From positions 62,001 to 126,000 of the forward strand of contig CAZFYX010000085.1 in the NCBI GenBank assembly GCA_964523885.1: 64,000 nt of DNA, in the 5' to 3' direction. How positions within the stretch are numbered: position 1 is the first letter of the stretch; every line of letters begins with the position of its first letter. The translations under genes were made by a program, and so were the position numbers. This stretch comes from SHXO01 sp964523885 (GTDB lineage Bacteria > Pseudomonadota > Gammaproteobacteria > Burkholderiales > SHXO01). Below the pieces are notes generated by a model. That model searched no databases and had not been told where the DNA came from. It saw only the letters and a list, made by a program, of their open reading frames with translations. This document shows, piece after piece, positions 9,360 through 17,858 of the stretch.

Positions 9360-10396
9360 GGCAGCCCGGTCCGCAACCTGCTGTCGGCACGCCTGCGCCG
9401 CCGGGCGCGCCAGGGACAGCCGGACAACGCCGCATGCTCGAGGTCTTCCTCACGGTGGACGTGGAAATCTGGTGCGAGAGCTGGGATGCGCTGGATCGCG
9501 ACTTCCCCGCCGCATTCCGCCGTTACATCTACGGGCCGACCCCGGCCGGAGACCATGCGCTGCCGTGGCTGCTGGACCTGCTCGGGGCCCACGGCCTGCA
9601 CGGAGTGTTCTTCGTCGAGCCGCTGTTCGCCGGGCGGTTCGGCCTGGCGCCGCTGGCCGAAGTGGTCGGCCTGATTCAGGAGCGCGGCCAGGAAGTGCAG
9701 CTGCACCTGCACACCGAGTGGGCGGACGAGGCGAAGCAGCGCTGGCTGCCCCACGTGACCGCCAAGCGCCAGCATCTGCGCCACTTCACCCGGCGCGAGC
9801 AGGCGGTGCTGGTGCAGGCGGGCCGGGGACTGCTGGAGCAGGCCGGAGCGCCGGCGCCCGCCGCGTTCCGCGCCGGCAGCTTCGGCTTCAACCTCGACAC
9901 ACTGGCCGCACTGCGCGAGACCGGCATCGCCTTCGACAGCAGCTACAACGCGACCCTGATGGGCGGCGACAGCGGCCTGCGGCCCGGCGAGATCGTCTGC
10001 GAGCCGCTGGGCCACGACGGCGTGCACGAGTATCCGATGACGGTCTATCGCGATCGCCCCGGGCACCTGCGCCATGCCCAGGTCGGCGCGTGCTCGTTCC
10101 GCGAGCTGGAGGGCCTGCTGTGGCAGGCGCTGGAGCAGGGCCGGCGCGGCTTCGTCATCCTGTCGCACTGCTTCGAGGCGCTCAACTGCCGCAAGGACGC
10201 ACCCGACCCGATCGTGGTCGCACGCCACCGCGAGCTGTGCCGCTTCCTCGAGCGCAACCGCGACTGCTTCCAGACCTGCGGCTTCCGCGGCCTCGCCCCT
10301 GCGAGCGTCGGCGCGCAGCCGCCCCCGTTGCGCTCGCCGGTCTGGAAGACCGGCCTGCGCGTGCTCGAGCAGGCGTGGCGGCGGAGGTATCACTGA
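9356..10396 (+). CDS. Polysaccharide deacetylase-like protein (NodB-type fold)
   Basis: A 346-residue protein with NodB-like landmarks: VFLTVDVEIW (first Asp motif), HGVFFVEPLF, EVQLHLHTEW (H-x-H metal motif), FRAGSFGFN and a late FVILSHCFEAL. It resembles the WalW-type polysaccharide deacetylases often found in exopolysaccharide loci, which remove N- or O-acetyl groups. The upstream start (ATG 9356) is chosen because it overlaps the previous stop as ATGA; ATG at 9434 (MLEVFLT) would remove a Pro-rich leader. Its own stop overlaps the next start at TGATG. No signal peptide is obvious, so action on a cytoplasmic or lipid-linked intermediate is possible. Confidence 0.75.
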   Translation: MRQPGPQPAVGTPAPPGAPGTAGQRRMLEVFLTVDVEIWCESWDALDRDFPAAFRRYIYGPTPAGDHALPWLLDLLGAHGLHGVFFVEPLFAGRFGLAPLAEVVGLIQERGQEVQLHLHTEWADEAKQRWLPHVTAKRQHLRHFTRREQAVLVQAGRGLLEQAGAPAPAAFRAGSFGFNLDTLAALRETGIAFDSSYNATLMGGDSGLRPGEIVCEPLGHDGVHEYPMTVYRDRPGHLRHAQVGACSFRELEGLLWQALEQGRRGFVILSHCFEALNCRKDAPDPIVVARHRELCRFLERNRDCFQTCGFRGLAPASVGAQPPPLRSPVWKTGLRVLEQAWRRRYH

Positions 10397-11337
10397 TGCA
10401 GGACTGGCACAGCCGCCCGGTGCAGCTGAAGTTTCGCCTCGGCGAACGCACCCTCTTCACGCGCACGCTCCGGCTGGAAGTGTGCGACGTGCCGCTGCGG
10501 CCGGATCCGGCTGCGGCGGTGGAAGCACCGCAGCCCCCGCAGCGCGCGCTGCCGTCCGACTGCGCGGGTTTCCTCCTGCGCTCGCTGCCGGTCTCGGCAG
10601 CACAGCCGCGCTGGCGCACGTGTGCCGGCTGGCTCTGCTACACCCCGATGCAGTTCGAGCGCTGCTACATCGACCTGCACCAGTCGTTCGCCGAGTACAA
10701 GGCCAAGTTCTCGTCGAAGTCGCGCTCGACCATCGCGCGCAAGGTACGCCGGTTCGGCGAGCAGTTCGGCGGCCGCATCGCCTGGCGCCGCTACGCCAGC
10801 GTGGACGAGATGGCGCAGTTCCACGCCCTGGCCAGGGTGGTGTCCGCCAAGACCTACCAGGAGCGCCTGCTCGACGCGGGACTGCCCGAGTCCCCCGGCT
10901 TCCTGCGCGAGATCCAGCGGCTCGCGGCGCGCGGACTCGCCCGCGGTTACATCCTGTTCGACGCGGACAAGCCGGTGGCGTACCTGTTCTGCCCGGTGCG
11001 CGAGGACGTGCTGCTGTACCAGTACCTGGGGTACGACCCCGCCTACATGAGCTGGTCGCCCGGCACCGTCCTGCAGTGGCTGGCGCTCGAGTCCATCTTC
11101 GCCGAGCAGCGCTTCGCGCTGTTCGACTTCACCGAAGGGCAGTCGGAGCACAAGCGCTTCTTCGCCACCGGCCGCCAGCGCTGCGCCAACGTCTATTTCC
11201 TGCGGCGCACTGCGGGCAATGCGGCCCTCGTGCTCGGCCACCTGGGGCTGGCGTCGCTGTCGGAAGGCGCGGGCGCGCTGCTCGAACGCGTGGGGCTCAA
11301 GGCGCGGGTCCGCAGGCTGATCCGCTTCGGTGTCTGA
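10396..11337 (+). CDS. FemAB/BcsL-like GNAT-fold transferase
   Basis: A 313-residue protein whose second half matches the Acetyltransf_6 (CelD/BcsL-like) fold: FSSKSRSTIARKVRRFGEQ, a central helix-rich part, YILFDADKPVAYLFCPV, LLYQYLGYDP, then LFDFTEGQSEHKRFFATG. Members transfer acyl or aminoacyl groups to sugars or envelope precursors. It lies within an overlapping operon (start inside the previous stop, end overlapping the next start by 8 bases), so it is probably made at a fixed ratio with the deacetylase. Re-acylation of sugars freed by that deacetylase is an attractive inference. Confidence 0.75.
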   Translation: MQDWHSRPVQLKFRLGERTLFTRTLRLEVCDVPLRPDPAAAVEAPQPPQRALPSDCAGFLLRSLPVSAAQPRWRTCAGWLCYTPMQFERCYIDLHQSFAEYKAKFSSKSRSTIARKVRRFGEQFGGRIAWRRYASVDEMAQFHALARVVSAKTYQERLLDAGLPESPGFLREIQRLAARGLARGYILFDADKPVAYLFCPVREDVLLYQYLGYDPAYMSWSPGTVLQWLALESIFAEQRFALFDFTEGQSEHKRFFATGRQRCANVYFLRRTAGNAALVLGHLGLASLSEGAGALLERVGLKARVRRLIRFGV

Positions 11338-11908
11338 GCCGCCCGGCATGCTGGCCCGTCTGCGCCCGCTCGGCGCACGCGTGCTGCGCGACTACGAGGC
11401 GTACTGGATCTTCCGCGTCGACCCGGTCCAGGGGCCGCAGGACGAAGCCGAGACCGCGATCGTCGTCAGCGAAGTCGGGCTGCCGCAACTGCACGCGCTG
11501 TCCTCCGCGCTGCTGCGGGAGCAGGCCTGGTATGGCGGCGAAGGCGCCCATGCGTTCGTCGCCACGCATGCAGACGAGCCGGCCGGCATGTGCGCGTACT
11601 GGCATGGGGAACGCTACCGGAGGCGCAACTTCTGGCCGCTGCGGCAGGGCGAAGCCAAGCTGGTGCAGGTCGTCGTCGAGCCGGCGCATCGCGGCCGCGG
11701 TGTGGCGAGCCGCCTGATCCGCGCGTCTGCGGAAGCGCTGGGAAAGCACGGCTTCACCGCCCTCTACGCGCGCGTGTGGCACTCCAACGCGCCCTCCATC
11801 GCGGCTTTCCGGCGCGCCGGATGGCACCGCATCGCGCTGGTCGTCACCGGCCAGCCGCCGGGCCTGCCGCGCCGCATCCGGTTCGTGCTGCCGTGGCGCG
11901 ACGCATGA
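11330..11908 (+). CDS. GNAT family N-acetyltransferase
   Basis: A 192-residue GNAT enzyme. The acetyl-CoA binding signature is in VQVVVEPAHRGRGVASRLIRASAEAL, followed by FTALYARVWHSNAPSIAAFRRAGW, a typical GNAT C-terminal half. The GTG start at 11330 overlaps the previous gene by eight bases; ATG at 11348 is an alternative. It is last in the coupled operon and stops five bases before the convergent DUF4124 gene. An acyl acceptor on the polysaccharide or an amino-sugar nucleotide is likely but not shown. Confidence 0.8.
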   Translation: MSEPPGMLARLRPLGARVLRDYEAYWIFRVDPVQGPQDEAETAIVVSEVGLPQLHALSSALLREQAWYGGEGAHAFVATHADEPAGMCAYWHGERYRRRNFWPLRQGEAKLVQVVVEPAHRGRGVASRLIRASAEALGKHGFTALYARVWHSNAPSIAAFRRAGWHRIALVVTGQPPGLPRRIRFVLPWRDA

Positions 11909-11913
11909 GCGGA

Positions 11914-12492
11914 TCACTGCACCAGCCTGACGCTGGCCGGAGCGCCGGGACTGGTGGCGAGCAACTCCCCCTTGGCGTCGCGCAGCTCCATCTGGGTCAC
12001 CTGCAGCGACACCTGGGTCGGGGCGGAGGCCACGGCCTGGAAGCTGAGGCTGGCGAGCACCTGCCCGGGCGTGGCCGCATCCAGGCTCACGTCGATGCGC
12101 ACGCGGCCCGGCTCGCTCACGCTGGCGTCCACGCTGATCGCCTGCAGCGAGATAGCCTCGGGATCGAAGGCGAGCTCCACGAAGCCGCTGCCGGGCAGCG
12201 CCTGCGGCAGGGAGAGGACGACGTCGAAGGTCTCCCCCAGCGCCGCCTGCTCCGGCGCGGTGATCTGCACCTCGGCTGCCGCCGTCGGCGCGCCGGGCCG
12301 CGCTGCATCCGTGCCACCCCCCGGCGTGAGCGGCAGGTAACGCGGGTCGATCGGCTGGTTGGAGAAGTGCGGCACGCCCCGCTCGTCGAGGAAGTGGTAC
12401 AGCGTCTCCTCGGCGCCGCCCGATACTGGACAGATACTCAGTACGAGGACGAGAGCACCAGCGATGATACGGATGGCACTGCGACACGACAT
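11914..12492 (-). CDS. Exported DUF4124 protein with cohesin-like domain
   Basis: A 192-residue protein with a signal sequence (hydrophobic stretch IRIIAGALVLVLSICP, residues about 7-22). A short DUF4124 motif follows (YHFLDERGVPHFSNQPIDPRY, about 32-52), and the C-terminal half (about 75-190) has alternating hydrophobic strands and looks like a cohesin/immunoglobulin-like fold. DUF4124 is common in periplasmic betaproteobacterial proteins and its function is unknown. A TACAAT -10-like box lies about 45 bases upstream. It may bind a surface polymer or protein; this is inference from fold and context. Confidence 0.65.
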   Translation of the reverse strand: MSCRSAIRIIAGALVLVLSICPVSGGAEETLYHFLDERGVPHFSNQPIDPRYLPLTPGGGTDAARPGAPTAAAEVQITAPEQAALGETFDVVLSLPQALPGSGFVELAFDPEAISLQAISVDASVSEPGRVRIDVSLDAATPGQVLASLSFQAVASAPTQVSLQVTQMELRDAKGELLATSPGAPASVRLVQ

Positions 12493-12708
12493 GACGTTGC
12501 GCGGCGACGCGCCTCGAGACGGGCAGGAGCGTGGCGATTGTACGCAACCAGCTCGCCGTTGTGGGCAGCGCGCGGCAGTAGATCGGGCCCGGCGCGCGTA
12601 TTGCTGCCGGCATACCCGGACCGCCGGACCGGCGCGCCAAGCCCCTGCGCGAGCCCGGCGTCCACCCCGGCAAACCCGTTGGTACAACCTGCATAGGAGC
12701 AGATCAGC

Positions 12709-13917
12709 TTGAAGCTCCAGGAGATCTTCCATGACCTCGGCCGCGCGGCCGCGACCACCCGCCGGCCTCGGGCCCAGCTGCTGGCCGAGATGCTCCGCCT
12801 GCGCTACGGCCGCGGTCGCCTCGGCGCCACCGAGTACATCACTTTCCGCCTCTACGAGCCGGAGCGCGCCGGCATAGACAAGCAGGCCTTCGGCGGCTAT
12901 CGCATGCTTAACGTGCTCGCCGACATCCTCATCGACGACCGCTCCAGCATCTTCGTGCAGGACAAGGTGAGCACCTATGCCGTGCTCAGCGCGCTCGGCT
13001 TCCCGATCCCGCGCATCCATGCGGTGTACGGCTCCGGCCGCCGCGTGGGCTCGTTCCGCTGCATCGAGGCGCCGGACGAGTTGATCGCCCACCTCAAGGC
13101 CCCCGGCAGCCTGCCGGTCTACCTCAAGCCGGCGTGGGGCTCGTATGGCCGCGGCAACACGGTGGTACGGGGATACCGCGACGGCGCGCTGGTGCTGGGC
13201 GACGGCTCGGTCGCGAACGCGAGGGAGTTCTGCAGCGCGCTCGACACCGCCTCGTTCTCGCTCAGCCGGCAAGCCGCCGCTGCCGGGCACGAGCAACGCC
13301 GGCCGTTCGGATGGATCCTGCAGGAGGTGCTCGGGGCGCACCGCGAGATCGCGGCCACCTGCGGGGGCAGGATCTCCGGGGTGCGCATCCACACCTTCCT
13401 GTCCCCCCGCGGGCCACGCATCCACCGCGCGATCTGGAAGATCAACGTGGGCACGAAGGACTCGGACAATTTCCATCACGGCGCCAGCGGCAACATGCTC
13501 GCCGCGCTCGACGTCGAGGACGGCCGCGCCGTGCGCGTGGTCGCCGGCGTCGGCATGAGCCAGCGCATCAACCCGCTGCACCCGGTGAGCGGCAAGCCGC
13601 TGCTCGGCTTTCGCGTGCCGGACTGGAAGCGCGTGCGCGAGGTCGTGCTGGATGCCTCCAGCAACTTTCCCGGCCTGCTGTGCCAGGGCTGGGACGTCGC
13701 CGTGTGCGACGACGGGCCGCGCCTGCTCGAGGTCAACCCGATCGGCGACATCGACCTGTCGCAGCACTCGCACGCGCGCGGCTTCATCGACGACCAGTTC
13801 CTCTCCCTGATGCGCGAGCGCGGTCTCGAGCACCTGCTCTACGGCGGGCGCGCGATCTGGCAGAAGTCGACCAAGACCGGGCGCTGGGGCCGGCGCAAGC
13901 TGCACTGGGCCTGGTGA
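12709..13917 (+). CDS. Sugar-transfer-associated ATP-grasp enzyme (copy 1)
   Basis: A 402-residue ATP-grasp protein of the ATPgrasp_ST type found in exopolysaccharide loci. Visible elements are DKVSTYAVLSALGFPIPRIH (N-terminal lobe), VYLKPAWGSYGRGN (nucleotide-binding loop), GWILQEVL, HRAIWKINVG and the metal-binding end GWDVAVCDDGPRLLEVNPIGDI. ATP-grasp enzymes join a carboxylate to an amine through an acyl phosphate. The start appears to be TTG at 12709, placed about ten bases after AGGAG; the next in-frame Met at 12790 would remove part of the fold. It is divergent from the DUF4124 gene. A second relative lies at 24594. Confidence 0.75.
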   Translation: MKLQEIFHDLGRAAATTRRPRAQLLAEMLRLRYGRGRLGATEYITFRLYEPERAGIDKQAFGGYRMLNVLADILIDDRSSIFVQDKVSTYAVLSALGFPIPRIHAVYGSGRRVGSFRCIEAPDELIAHLKAPGSLPVYLKPAWGSYGRGNTVVRGYRDGALVLGDGSVANAREFCSALDTASFSLSRQAAAAGHEQRRPFGWILQEVLGAHREIAATCGGRISGVRIHTFLSPRGPRIHRAIWKINVGTKDSDNFHHGASGNMLAALDVEDGRAVRVVAGVGMSQRINPLHPVSGKPLLGFRVPDWKRVREVVLDASSNFPGLLCQGWDVAVCDDGPRLLEVNPIGDIDLSQHSHARGFIDDQFLSLMRERGLEHLLYGGRAIWQKSTKTGRWGRRKLHWAW

Positions 13918-13918
13918 G

Positions 13919-14968
13919 TCAGTCCGCCGCAACGCCCGCGCGGCGCCGCACCGCGAACGCATGCGCCGCGCGCAGCAGGCGAGAGCGGTACGCGTTGAGG
14001 TGGTACTGCGTGCGCCGCGCGTCGATCCACTTGAGCTGCCACTCCTTGAGGCTGCCGTAGAACTCGATGCGCGCAATGCCGCCGTCCTCGAACAGCTCGC
14101 GGAAGATCTCCGCCTTCATCAGCACACCAGGCGCACATGCGCGCAGGCGCTCGTCGTAGGTGGTCTTGAGGAAGGCGAGCGTGCCGCCTTGCTCGATGCA
14201 CAGCTGCATCGCGAGCAGCCGCTCCCCTGCCTGGTAGCGGTAGATGCGTCCCCTGCCCGCGCCGCAGAAGCGCGTCAGCAGGTCGCGGTAGAAGGCGCCC
14301 TGCGCGTTGCCGGCATGCACGGCAGTCCCGCCCGCCGCCTTCCAGCCCGCGCTCTCCAGCGCGCCGAAGGCCTCGACCTGCGCGGCCACCGCCTCGGGCC
14401 GGGTGATCTTCTCCAGCACTGGCTGCAGGCCCTGCTCGGCCAGGCGCGCGAGGCGCCGCCTGACCTCGTAGCGCAGCTTGCGGTCGCGCTCGTTCCAGTA
14501 GGTGTCGTAGGAACGGTTCACCAGCACGCTGCCGGTCTCGATGTAGTTCAGCGTCGCCAGGCGGGCCTGCGCCGCGGGACGTGGTGCGCGCAGCGGATCC
14601 TGCTGGGTGATGCCGAGCACGAGCGCCGGAACCGGGAGTGCGCGCAGCAGCGCGTGCAGCAGGTCCTCCAGGTCGGCCTCCGGATCGTGCAGCCACGCGC
14701 CGACCGGCGCCTGCGCCGGTTGGAACGTCGACCAGCCGATGCGCGAGCTGCGCTGGAGGATGCCCATGGCCACGGGGCGCTCGCGTCGGGTCCCCACCGC
14801 GAGCAGTTCGTCGCCGCGCGCGAAGCCTTTCACCAGGGCGGCGACGAAGTCCCAGGCGAGCACCGGCGATGCCCACGCACAGGCGTGCAGCTGCCGCCAG
14901 GTCTCCTCGAAGCGCTCGAGCTGGGTGAGCGGCGCCACGCGCCAGCGTACCGGTTGCACTGACGTCAT
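13919..14968 (-). CDS. CelD/BcsL-like GNAT-fold transferase
   Basis: A 349-residue Acetyltransf_6-type protein: W-R-x-L-H early (ETWRQLHACAW), YWNERDRKLRYEVRRRLARLAEQ in the middle, FGALESAGWKAAGGTA, then IYRYQAGERLLAMQLCIEQGGTLAFLKTTYDERL and IEFYGSLKEWQLKWID. This is the classic CelD/BcsL layout, acting in the cytoplasm on envelope precursors. The ATG at 14968 is preceded by AAGGAAC at a suitable distance. It abuts the convergent ATP-grasp gene (one base apart) and is divergent from the ACP operon across a 241-base gap. Acyl transfer from the nearby carrier protein is a testable guess. Confidence 0.75.
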   Translation of the reverse strand: MTSVQPVRWRVAPLTQLERFEETWRQLHACAWASPVLAWDFVAALVKGFARGDELLAVGTRRERPVAMGILQRSSRIGWSTFQPAQAPVGAWLHDPEADLEDLLHALLRALPVPALVLGITQQDPLRAPRPAAQARLATLNYIETGSVLVNRSYDTYWNERDRKLRYEVRRRLARLAEQGLQPVLEKITRPEAVAAQVEAFGALESAGWKAAGGTAVHAGNAQGAFYRDLLTRFCGAGRGRIYRYQAGERLLAMQLCIEQGGTLAFLKTTYDERLRACAPGVLMKAEIFRELFEDGGIARIEFYGSLKEWQLKWIDARRTQYHLNAYRSRLLRAAHAFAVRRRAGVAAD

Positions 14969-15017
14969 CGTCTCTGCGGTTCCTTGCGTACCCGGGGCAG
15001 CGGCGGGGACTCCCTTT

Positions 15018-15035
15018 CTTGCACACGGCTGCAAG
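15018..15035. promoter_or_regulatory. Inverted repeat CTTGCA-N6-TGCAAG in divergent promoter gap
   Basis: A perfect 6-base inverted repeat with a 6-base spacer lies between the divergent GNAT gene (start 14968) and the ACP operon (start 15210). Size and symmetry suit a dimeric regulator. No matching copy was noticed elsewhere, and chance is possible in a GC-rich genome. Confidence 0.3.
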
Positions 15036-15209
15036 AACTACAGCGCGTGGGCCGCGAGCACCGCGGCGGCGGCCCCGGCGGGCGCGCGGCCGCCGGTTCG
15101 GCCGGGCCTCGCGGTAGGAAGTGCCGTGCCGCCCTGCGTGCCGGGCGGCTGGGAACAGCAGATGCTCTGACGCGTCTCGCCTCATGACCGCGGAGTAGGG
15201 AACCCGACA

Positions 15210-15476
15210 ATGAAGAACGACGCGGAAGTGACGCGCCAGGTGATGGCGGCGCTCGAGACCGCCCTGGGCATCCCCGGCAGGTTGCGCGGGGCCACGGCCG
15301 ACACGCCTCTCCTCGGCGCGATCCCCGAGCTCGACTCCATGGCGGTCGTCGCCGTGCTCACCGCGCTCGAGGAGCGCTTCGGCCTGGCCATCGACGACGA
15401 CGAGATCGACGGGGCCACGTTCGCGCGCATCGGCACGCTGGTCGAGCTGGTCGAGCGCAAGCTGCAGACGGCGTGA
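15210..15476 (+). CDS. Acyl carrier protein, exosortase-A-locus type
   Basis: An 88-residue acidic helical protein with the phosphopantetheine attachment motif ELDSMAVV, the modified serine being residue 43. It would carry an acyl or aminoacyl group as a thioester. GTAGGGAACCCGACA precedes the ATG. It is followed after four bases by the exosortase-A-associated hydrolase genes, and the matching AMP-dependent ligase and PLP decarboxylase are at 29512-32336. Together these are the known conserved but uncharacterised accessory set of XrtA-type exopolysaccharide loci. The cargo is unknown. Confidence 0.85.
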   Translation: MKNDAEVTRQVMAALETALGIPGRLRGATADTPLLGAIPELDSMAVVAVLTALEERFGLAIDDDEIDGATFARIGTLVELVERKLQTA

Positions 15477-15480
15477 GCCG

Positions 15481-16296
15481 TTGAGCCGTCCGCAGCTCGA
15501 CGCGTTCTTCCTGCACGCGCCCCGGGGATACCGCTTCTGCCTCCTGCACCGATGCACCGGCGCCCGGCGAGGCTGCGTGCTCTTCGTGCACGCCTTCGCA
15601 GAGGAGATGAACAAGTCGCGGCGCATGGCGGCGCTGCAATCGCGCGCGCTGGCCGCTGCCGGCTTCGACGTCCTGCAGATCGACCTGCTGGGTTGCGGCG
15701 ACAGCAGCGGGGCGTTCGGGGAGGCGACCTGGAACGACTGGCTGGCCGACGTCGCACTCGGGGCCCAGGCGCTCGCGGCGCGCAGCGACGGACCGTACTG
15801 GATCTGGGGCCAGCGCATCGGGGCGTTGCTCGCATGCGAAGCGGTGCGTGCTTCGGCACGGCCGGCTCGGCTGGCGCTGTGGCACCCGGTCACCGCGGGC
15901 GCGCAGTTCCTCAACCAGTTCCTGCGCATGAAGGTGGTGAGCGAGAGCGGCGGCGACCCCGGGGCGCGCGCGGACACCCGGGCGCTGCGTGCGGCGCTCG
16001 CCCGCGGCGAGCACGTGGAAGTGGGCGGGTATCGGCTCTCGCCGCAGCTGGCCATCGGTCTCGACCGCACCACCCTGCTGGCGCCGCCAGCCGGGAGCCG
16101 GGTGTGCTGGTTCGACGTGGTGCACGCGGACGACGCAGCACCGCCGGCCGCCTCGGTCCGGACCACGCAAGCGTGGTCCGCCCAGGGACTCGATGTCACC
16201 CACCGGACCGTGGCCGGCCCACCGTTCTGGCAGACCCAGGAGATCACCGAATGCGAAGCGCTGATCGCGCAGACGCTGCAAGCGATGTGTGCGTGA
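15481..16296 (+). CDS. Exosortase A system-associated hydrolase 2 (TIGR03101-like)
   Basis: A 271-residue alpha/beta-hydrolase-fold protein matching the family signature LFVHAFAEEMNKSRRMAALQ, followed by VLQIDLLGCGDSSG. The nucleophile elbow reads WIWGQRIGALLA, that is G-Q-R-I-G, with Arg where serine hydrolases have the nucleophile, so ordinary hydrolase chemistry is doubtful. The start is TTG at 15481, five codons after the ACP gene, with no better upstream option. Its stop overlaps the next start as GTGA. It presumably works with the ACP and hydrolase 1 on an acyl intermediate. Confidence 0.85.
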   Translation: MSRPQLDAFFLHAPRGYRFCLLHRCTGARRGCVLFVHAFAEEMNKSRRMAALQSRALAAAGFDVLQIDLLGCGDSSGAFGEATWNDWLADVALGAQALAARSDGPYWIWGQRIGALLACEAVRASARPARLALWHPVTAGAQFLNQFLRMKVVSESGGDPGARADTRALRAALARGEHVEVGGYRLSPQLAIGLDRTTLLAPPAGSRVCWFDVVHADDAAPPAASVRTTQAWSAQGLDVTHRTVAGPPFWQTQEITECEALIAQTLQAMCA

Positions 16297-17135
16297 CGGA
16301 ACATCCGTCCGAGCGCGCCCTGCTGCTGCCGTGCGGGACCGACCTGCTGGTGGCGATCCTGGCGCTGCCGCGCGCGCCGCGTGCCCGCGGCGTGCTGATC
16401 GTCGTGGGCGGGCCGCAGTACCGGGTGGGCAGCCATCGCCAGTTCGTGCTGCTGGCCCGGCACCTGGCCCGGGCCGGCATCGCCTGCCTGCGCTTCGACG
16501 TGCGCGGCATGGGGGACAGCCCGGGAGCGCCGCACAGCTTCGAGCGCCTGGATGCGGACCTGCACTGCGCCATCGACGCGTTCCTGGCGCACACCCCCGG
16601 GCTGCAGGAAGTGGTGCTGTGGGGACTGTGCGATGGCGCCTCGGCAGCCCTGCTGTCCGGCACCCGCCACCCATGCGTGCGCGGACTCGTGCTGCTCAAT
16701 CCATGGGTCCGCAGCGAGGCGACGGCCGCCCAGGCGCGGCTCGAGCACTACTACGTGGAGCGCCTGCTCAGCGGCGCGCTGTGGCGCAAGGTGCTGCGCG
16801 GCGGCTTCGACTGGCGCGGATCGCTCGCCGCACTGGCGGGGACCGTGCGCAGCGCGCGTGCGGCAGCCCGGCCGCCGCAGGCGCCGCCATTCCAGGTCCG
16901 CATGGCGGAGGGCCTGCTCGGCTTCGACGGCGCCGTCCTGCTGATCCTGAGCGGCAACGACCTCACCGGGCAGGAGTTCGTCCGTCTCACGCGTTCCGAT
17001 CCGCGCTGGCGCGAGGCGATGGGACACGCGCGGCTCGCGCGCGTCGACCTGCCGGAGGCGGACCACACCTTCTCCCGCGCGGCGTGGCAGGAGCGGGTCG
17101 AGCAGGCCACGCTCGCGTGGCTCGGCGCATGGTGA
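16293..17135 (+). CDS. Exosortase A system-associated hydrolase 1 (TIGR03100-like)
   Basis: A 280-residue alpha/beta hydrolase. VLIVVGGPQYRVGSHRQFVLLARHLA, LRFDVRGMGDSPG and the elbow LWGLCDGASAAL are typical of this family. The elbow has Cys in the nucleophile position, and a late LPEADHTFSR supplies a catalytic-type His, so thioester-directed activity would fit the neighbouring carrier protein. GTG at 16293 overlaps the previous stop as GTGA. It is part of the long plus-strand operon. Its substrate is not known in any organism as far as I can say. Confidence 0.85.
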   Translation: MTEHPSERALLLPCGTDLLVAILALPRAPRARGVLIVVGGPQYRVGSHRQFVLLARHLARAGIACLRFDVRGMGDSPGAPHSFERLDADLHCAIDAFLAHTPGLQEVVLWGLCDGASAALLSGTRHPCVRGLVLLNPWVRSEATAAQARLEHYYVERLLSGALWRKVLRGGFDWRGSLAALAGTVRSARAAARPPQAPPFQVRMAEGLLGFDGAVLLILSGNDLTGQEFVRLTRSDPRWREAMGHARLARVDLPEADHTFSRAAWQERVEQATLAWLGAW

Positions 17136-17171
17136 GCCGGTGCTGCCCTCCCTCCCGGTGCGAGGCCGCGC

Positions 17172-17858
17172 ATGACGGCACGATCCAGCAGCGGGATGCT
17201 GCCGCTGGTCGCGCGCGGATTGCGGCACCTGTCGCGCGGTCGGGTGCAGCTGCTGCACTATCGCATCCTCGCCCAGCCGGTGCCACCCCCATCTCCAGCC
17301 AGGCCTGCGACGGCACACGCGGTGACGGTGGAACGGGTGGGGCCCGGACATCCCCTGCTCCCGCAGTTTCCGCATCGGCCCGAGGCCCTGCACCGGCGCT
17401 TCGCCGAGCATGCGATCTGCCATGCGGCGCACCGGGACGGCGTGCTGATCGGGTATCTGTGGCTGCAGGAGGCGCCGTTCTCGGATCGCGACGCAGGCTG
17501 CCGATTCGTGCCGGCGCCCGCCGGCCGTGCCGCCTGGGACTACGACCTGTGGATCGCCCCGGCGTGGCGCATGAGCCGCGCGTTCGTCCGCCTCTGGGAG
17601 GAAGCGCACGCCTGCCTGCGCGCATGCGGCATCGCCTGGACCTTGAGCTGCGTCCATGGCGGCAACGACGCTTCGCTCGCGGCACACCAGCGGCTCGGCG
17701 CGCGCCTGGTGTCGCACGCCTGGATCCTGCGCGTCGGTGCGCAGCAGCTGGCCGTGCTCACCCAGCCCCCGTACCTCGACCTGTGCCTGCGTGTGGGCGC
17801 GCGCACGACAGTGGAAGTGCGCGCTCCCGCGTGCACCGCTGACCGGCCGCCATCGTGA
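17172..17858 (+). CDS. GNAT family acetyltransferase
   Basis: A 228-residue protein with a weak but recognisable GNAT core: GVLIGYLWLQEAPF, the strand WDYDLWIAPAWR, the helix FVRLWEEAHACLRACGIAW, and the end HGGNDASLAAHQRLGARLVSHAWILRVG. The first 45 residues are basic. The start ATG at 17172 has only a poor ribosome site, and the stop overlaps the GTG start of the glycosyltransferase as GTGA, suggesting coupling. It probably acylates a sugar or amino group of the repeat unit; the evidence for this is only context. Confidence 0.65.
   Translation: MTARSSSGMLPLVARGLRHLSRGRVQLLHYRILAQPVPPPSPARPATAHAVTVERVGPGHPLLPQFPHRPEALHRRFAEHAICHAAHRDGVLIGYLWLQEAPFSDRDAGCRFVPAPAGRAAWDYDLWIAPAWRMSRAFVRLWEEAHACLRACGIAWTLSCVHGGNDASLAAHQRLGARLVSHAWILRVGAQQLAVLTQPPYLDLCLRVGARTTVEVRAPACTADRPPS

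Noticed and set aside
15100..15140. CGGCACGGCACTTCCT on the minus strand as a sigma-54 promoter
   Set aside because: The essential G of the -12 GC pair is replaced, so it is not a credible site.
13839..17717. Very long open frames opposite or out of frame with the real genes, such as a 1292-codon minus frame here and a 1287-codon plus frame at 36684
   Set aside because: They are Arg/Ala/Pro-rich, lack domains, and lie exactly over genes with clear families. They arise from high GC at third positions.
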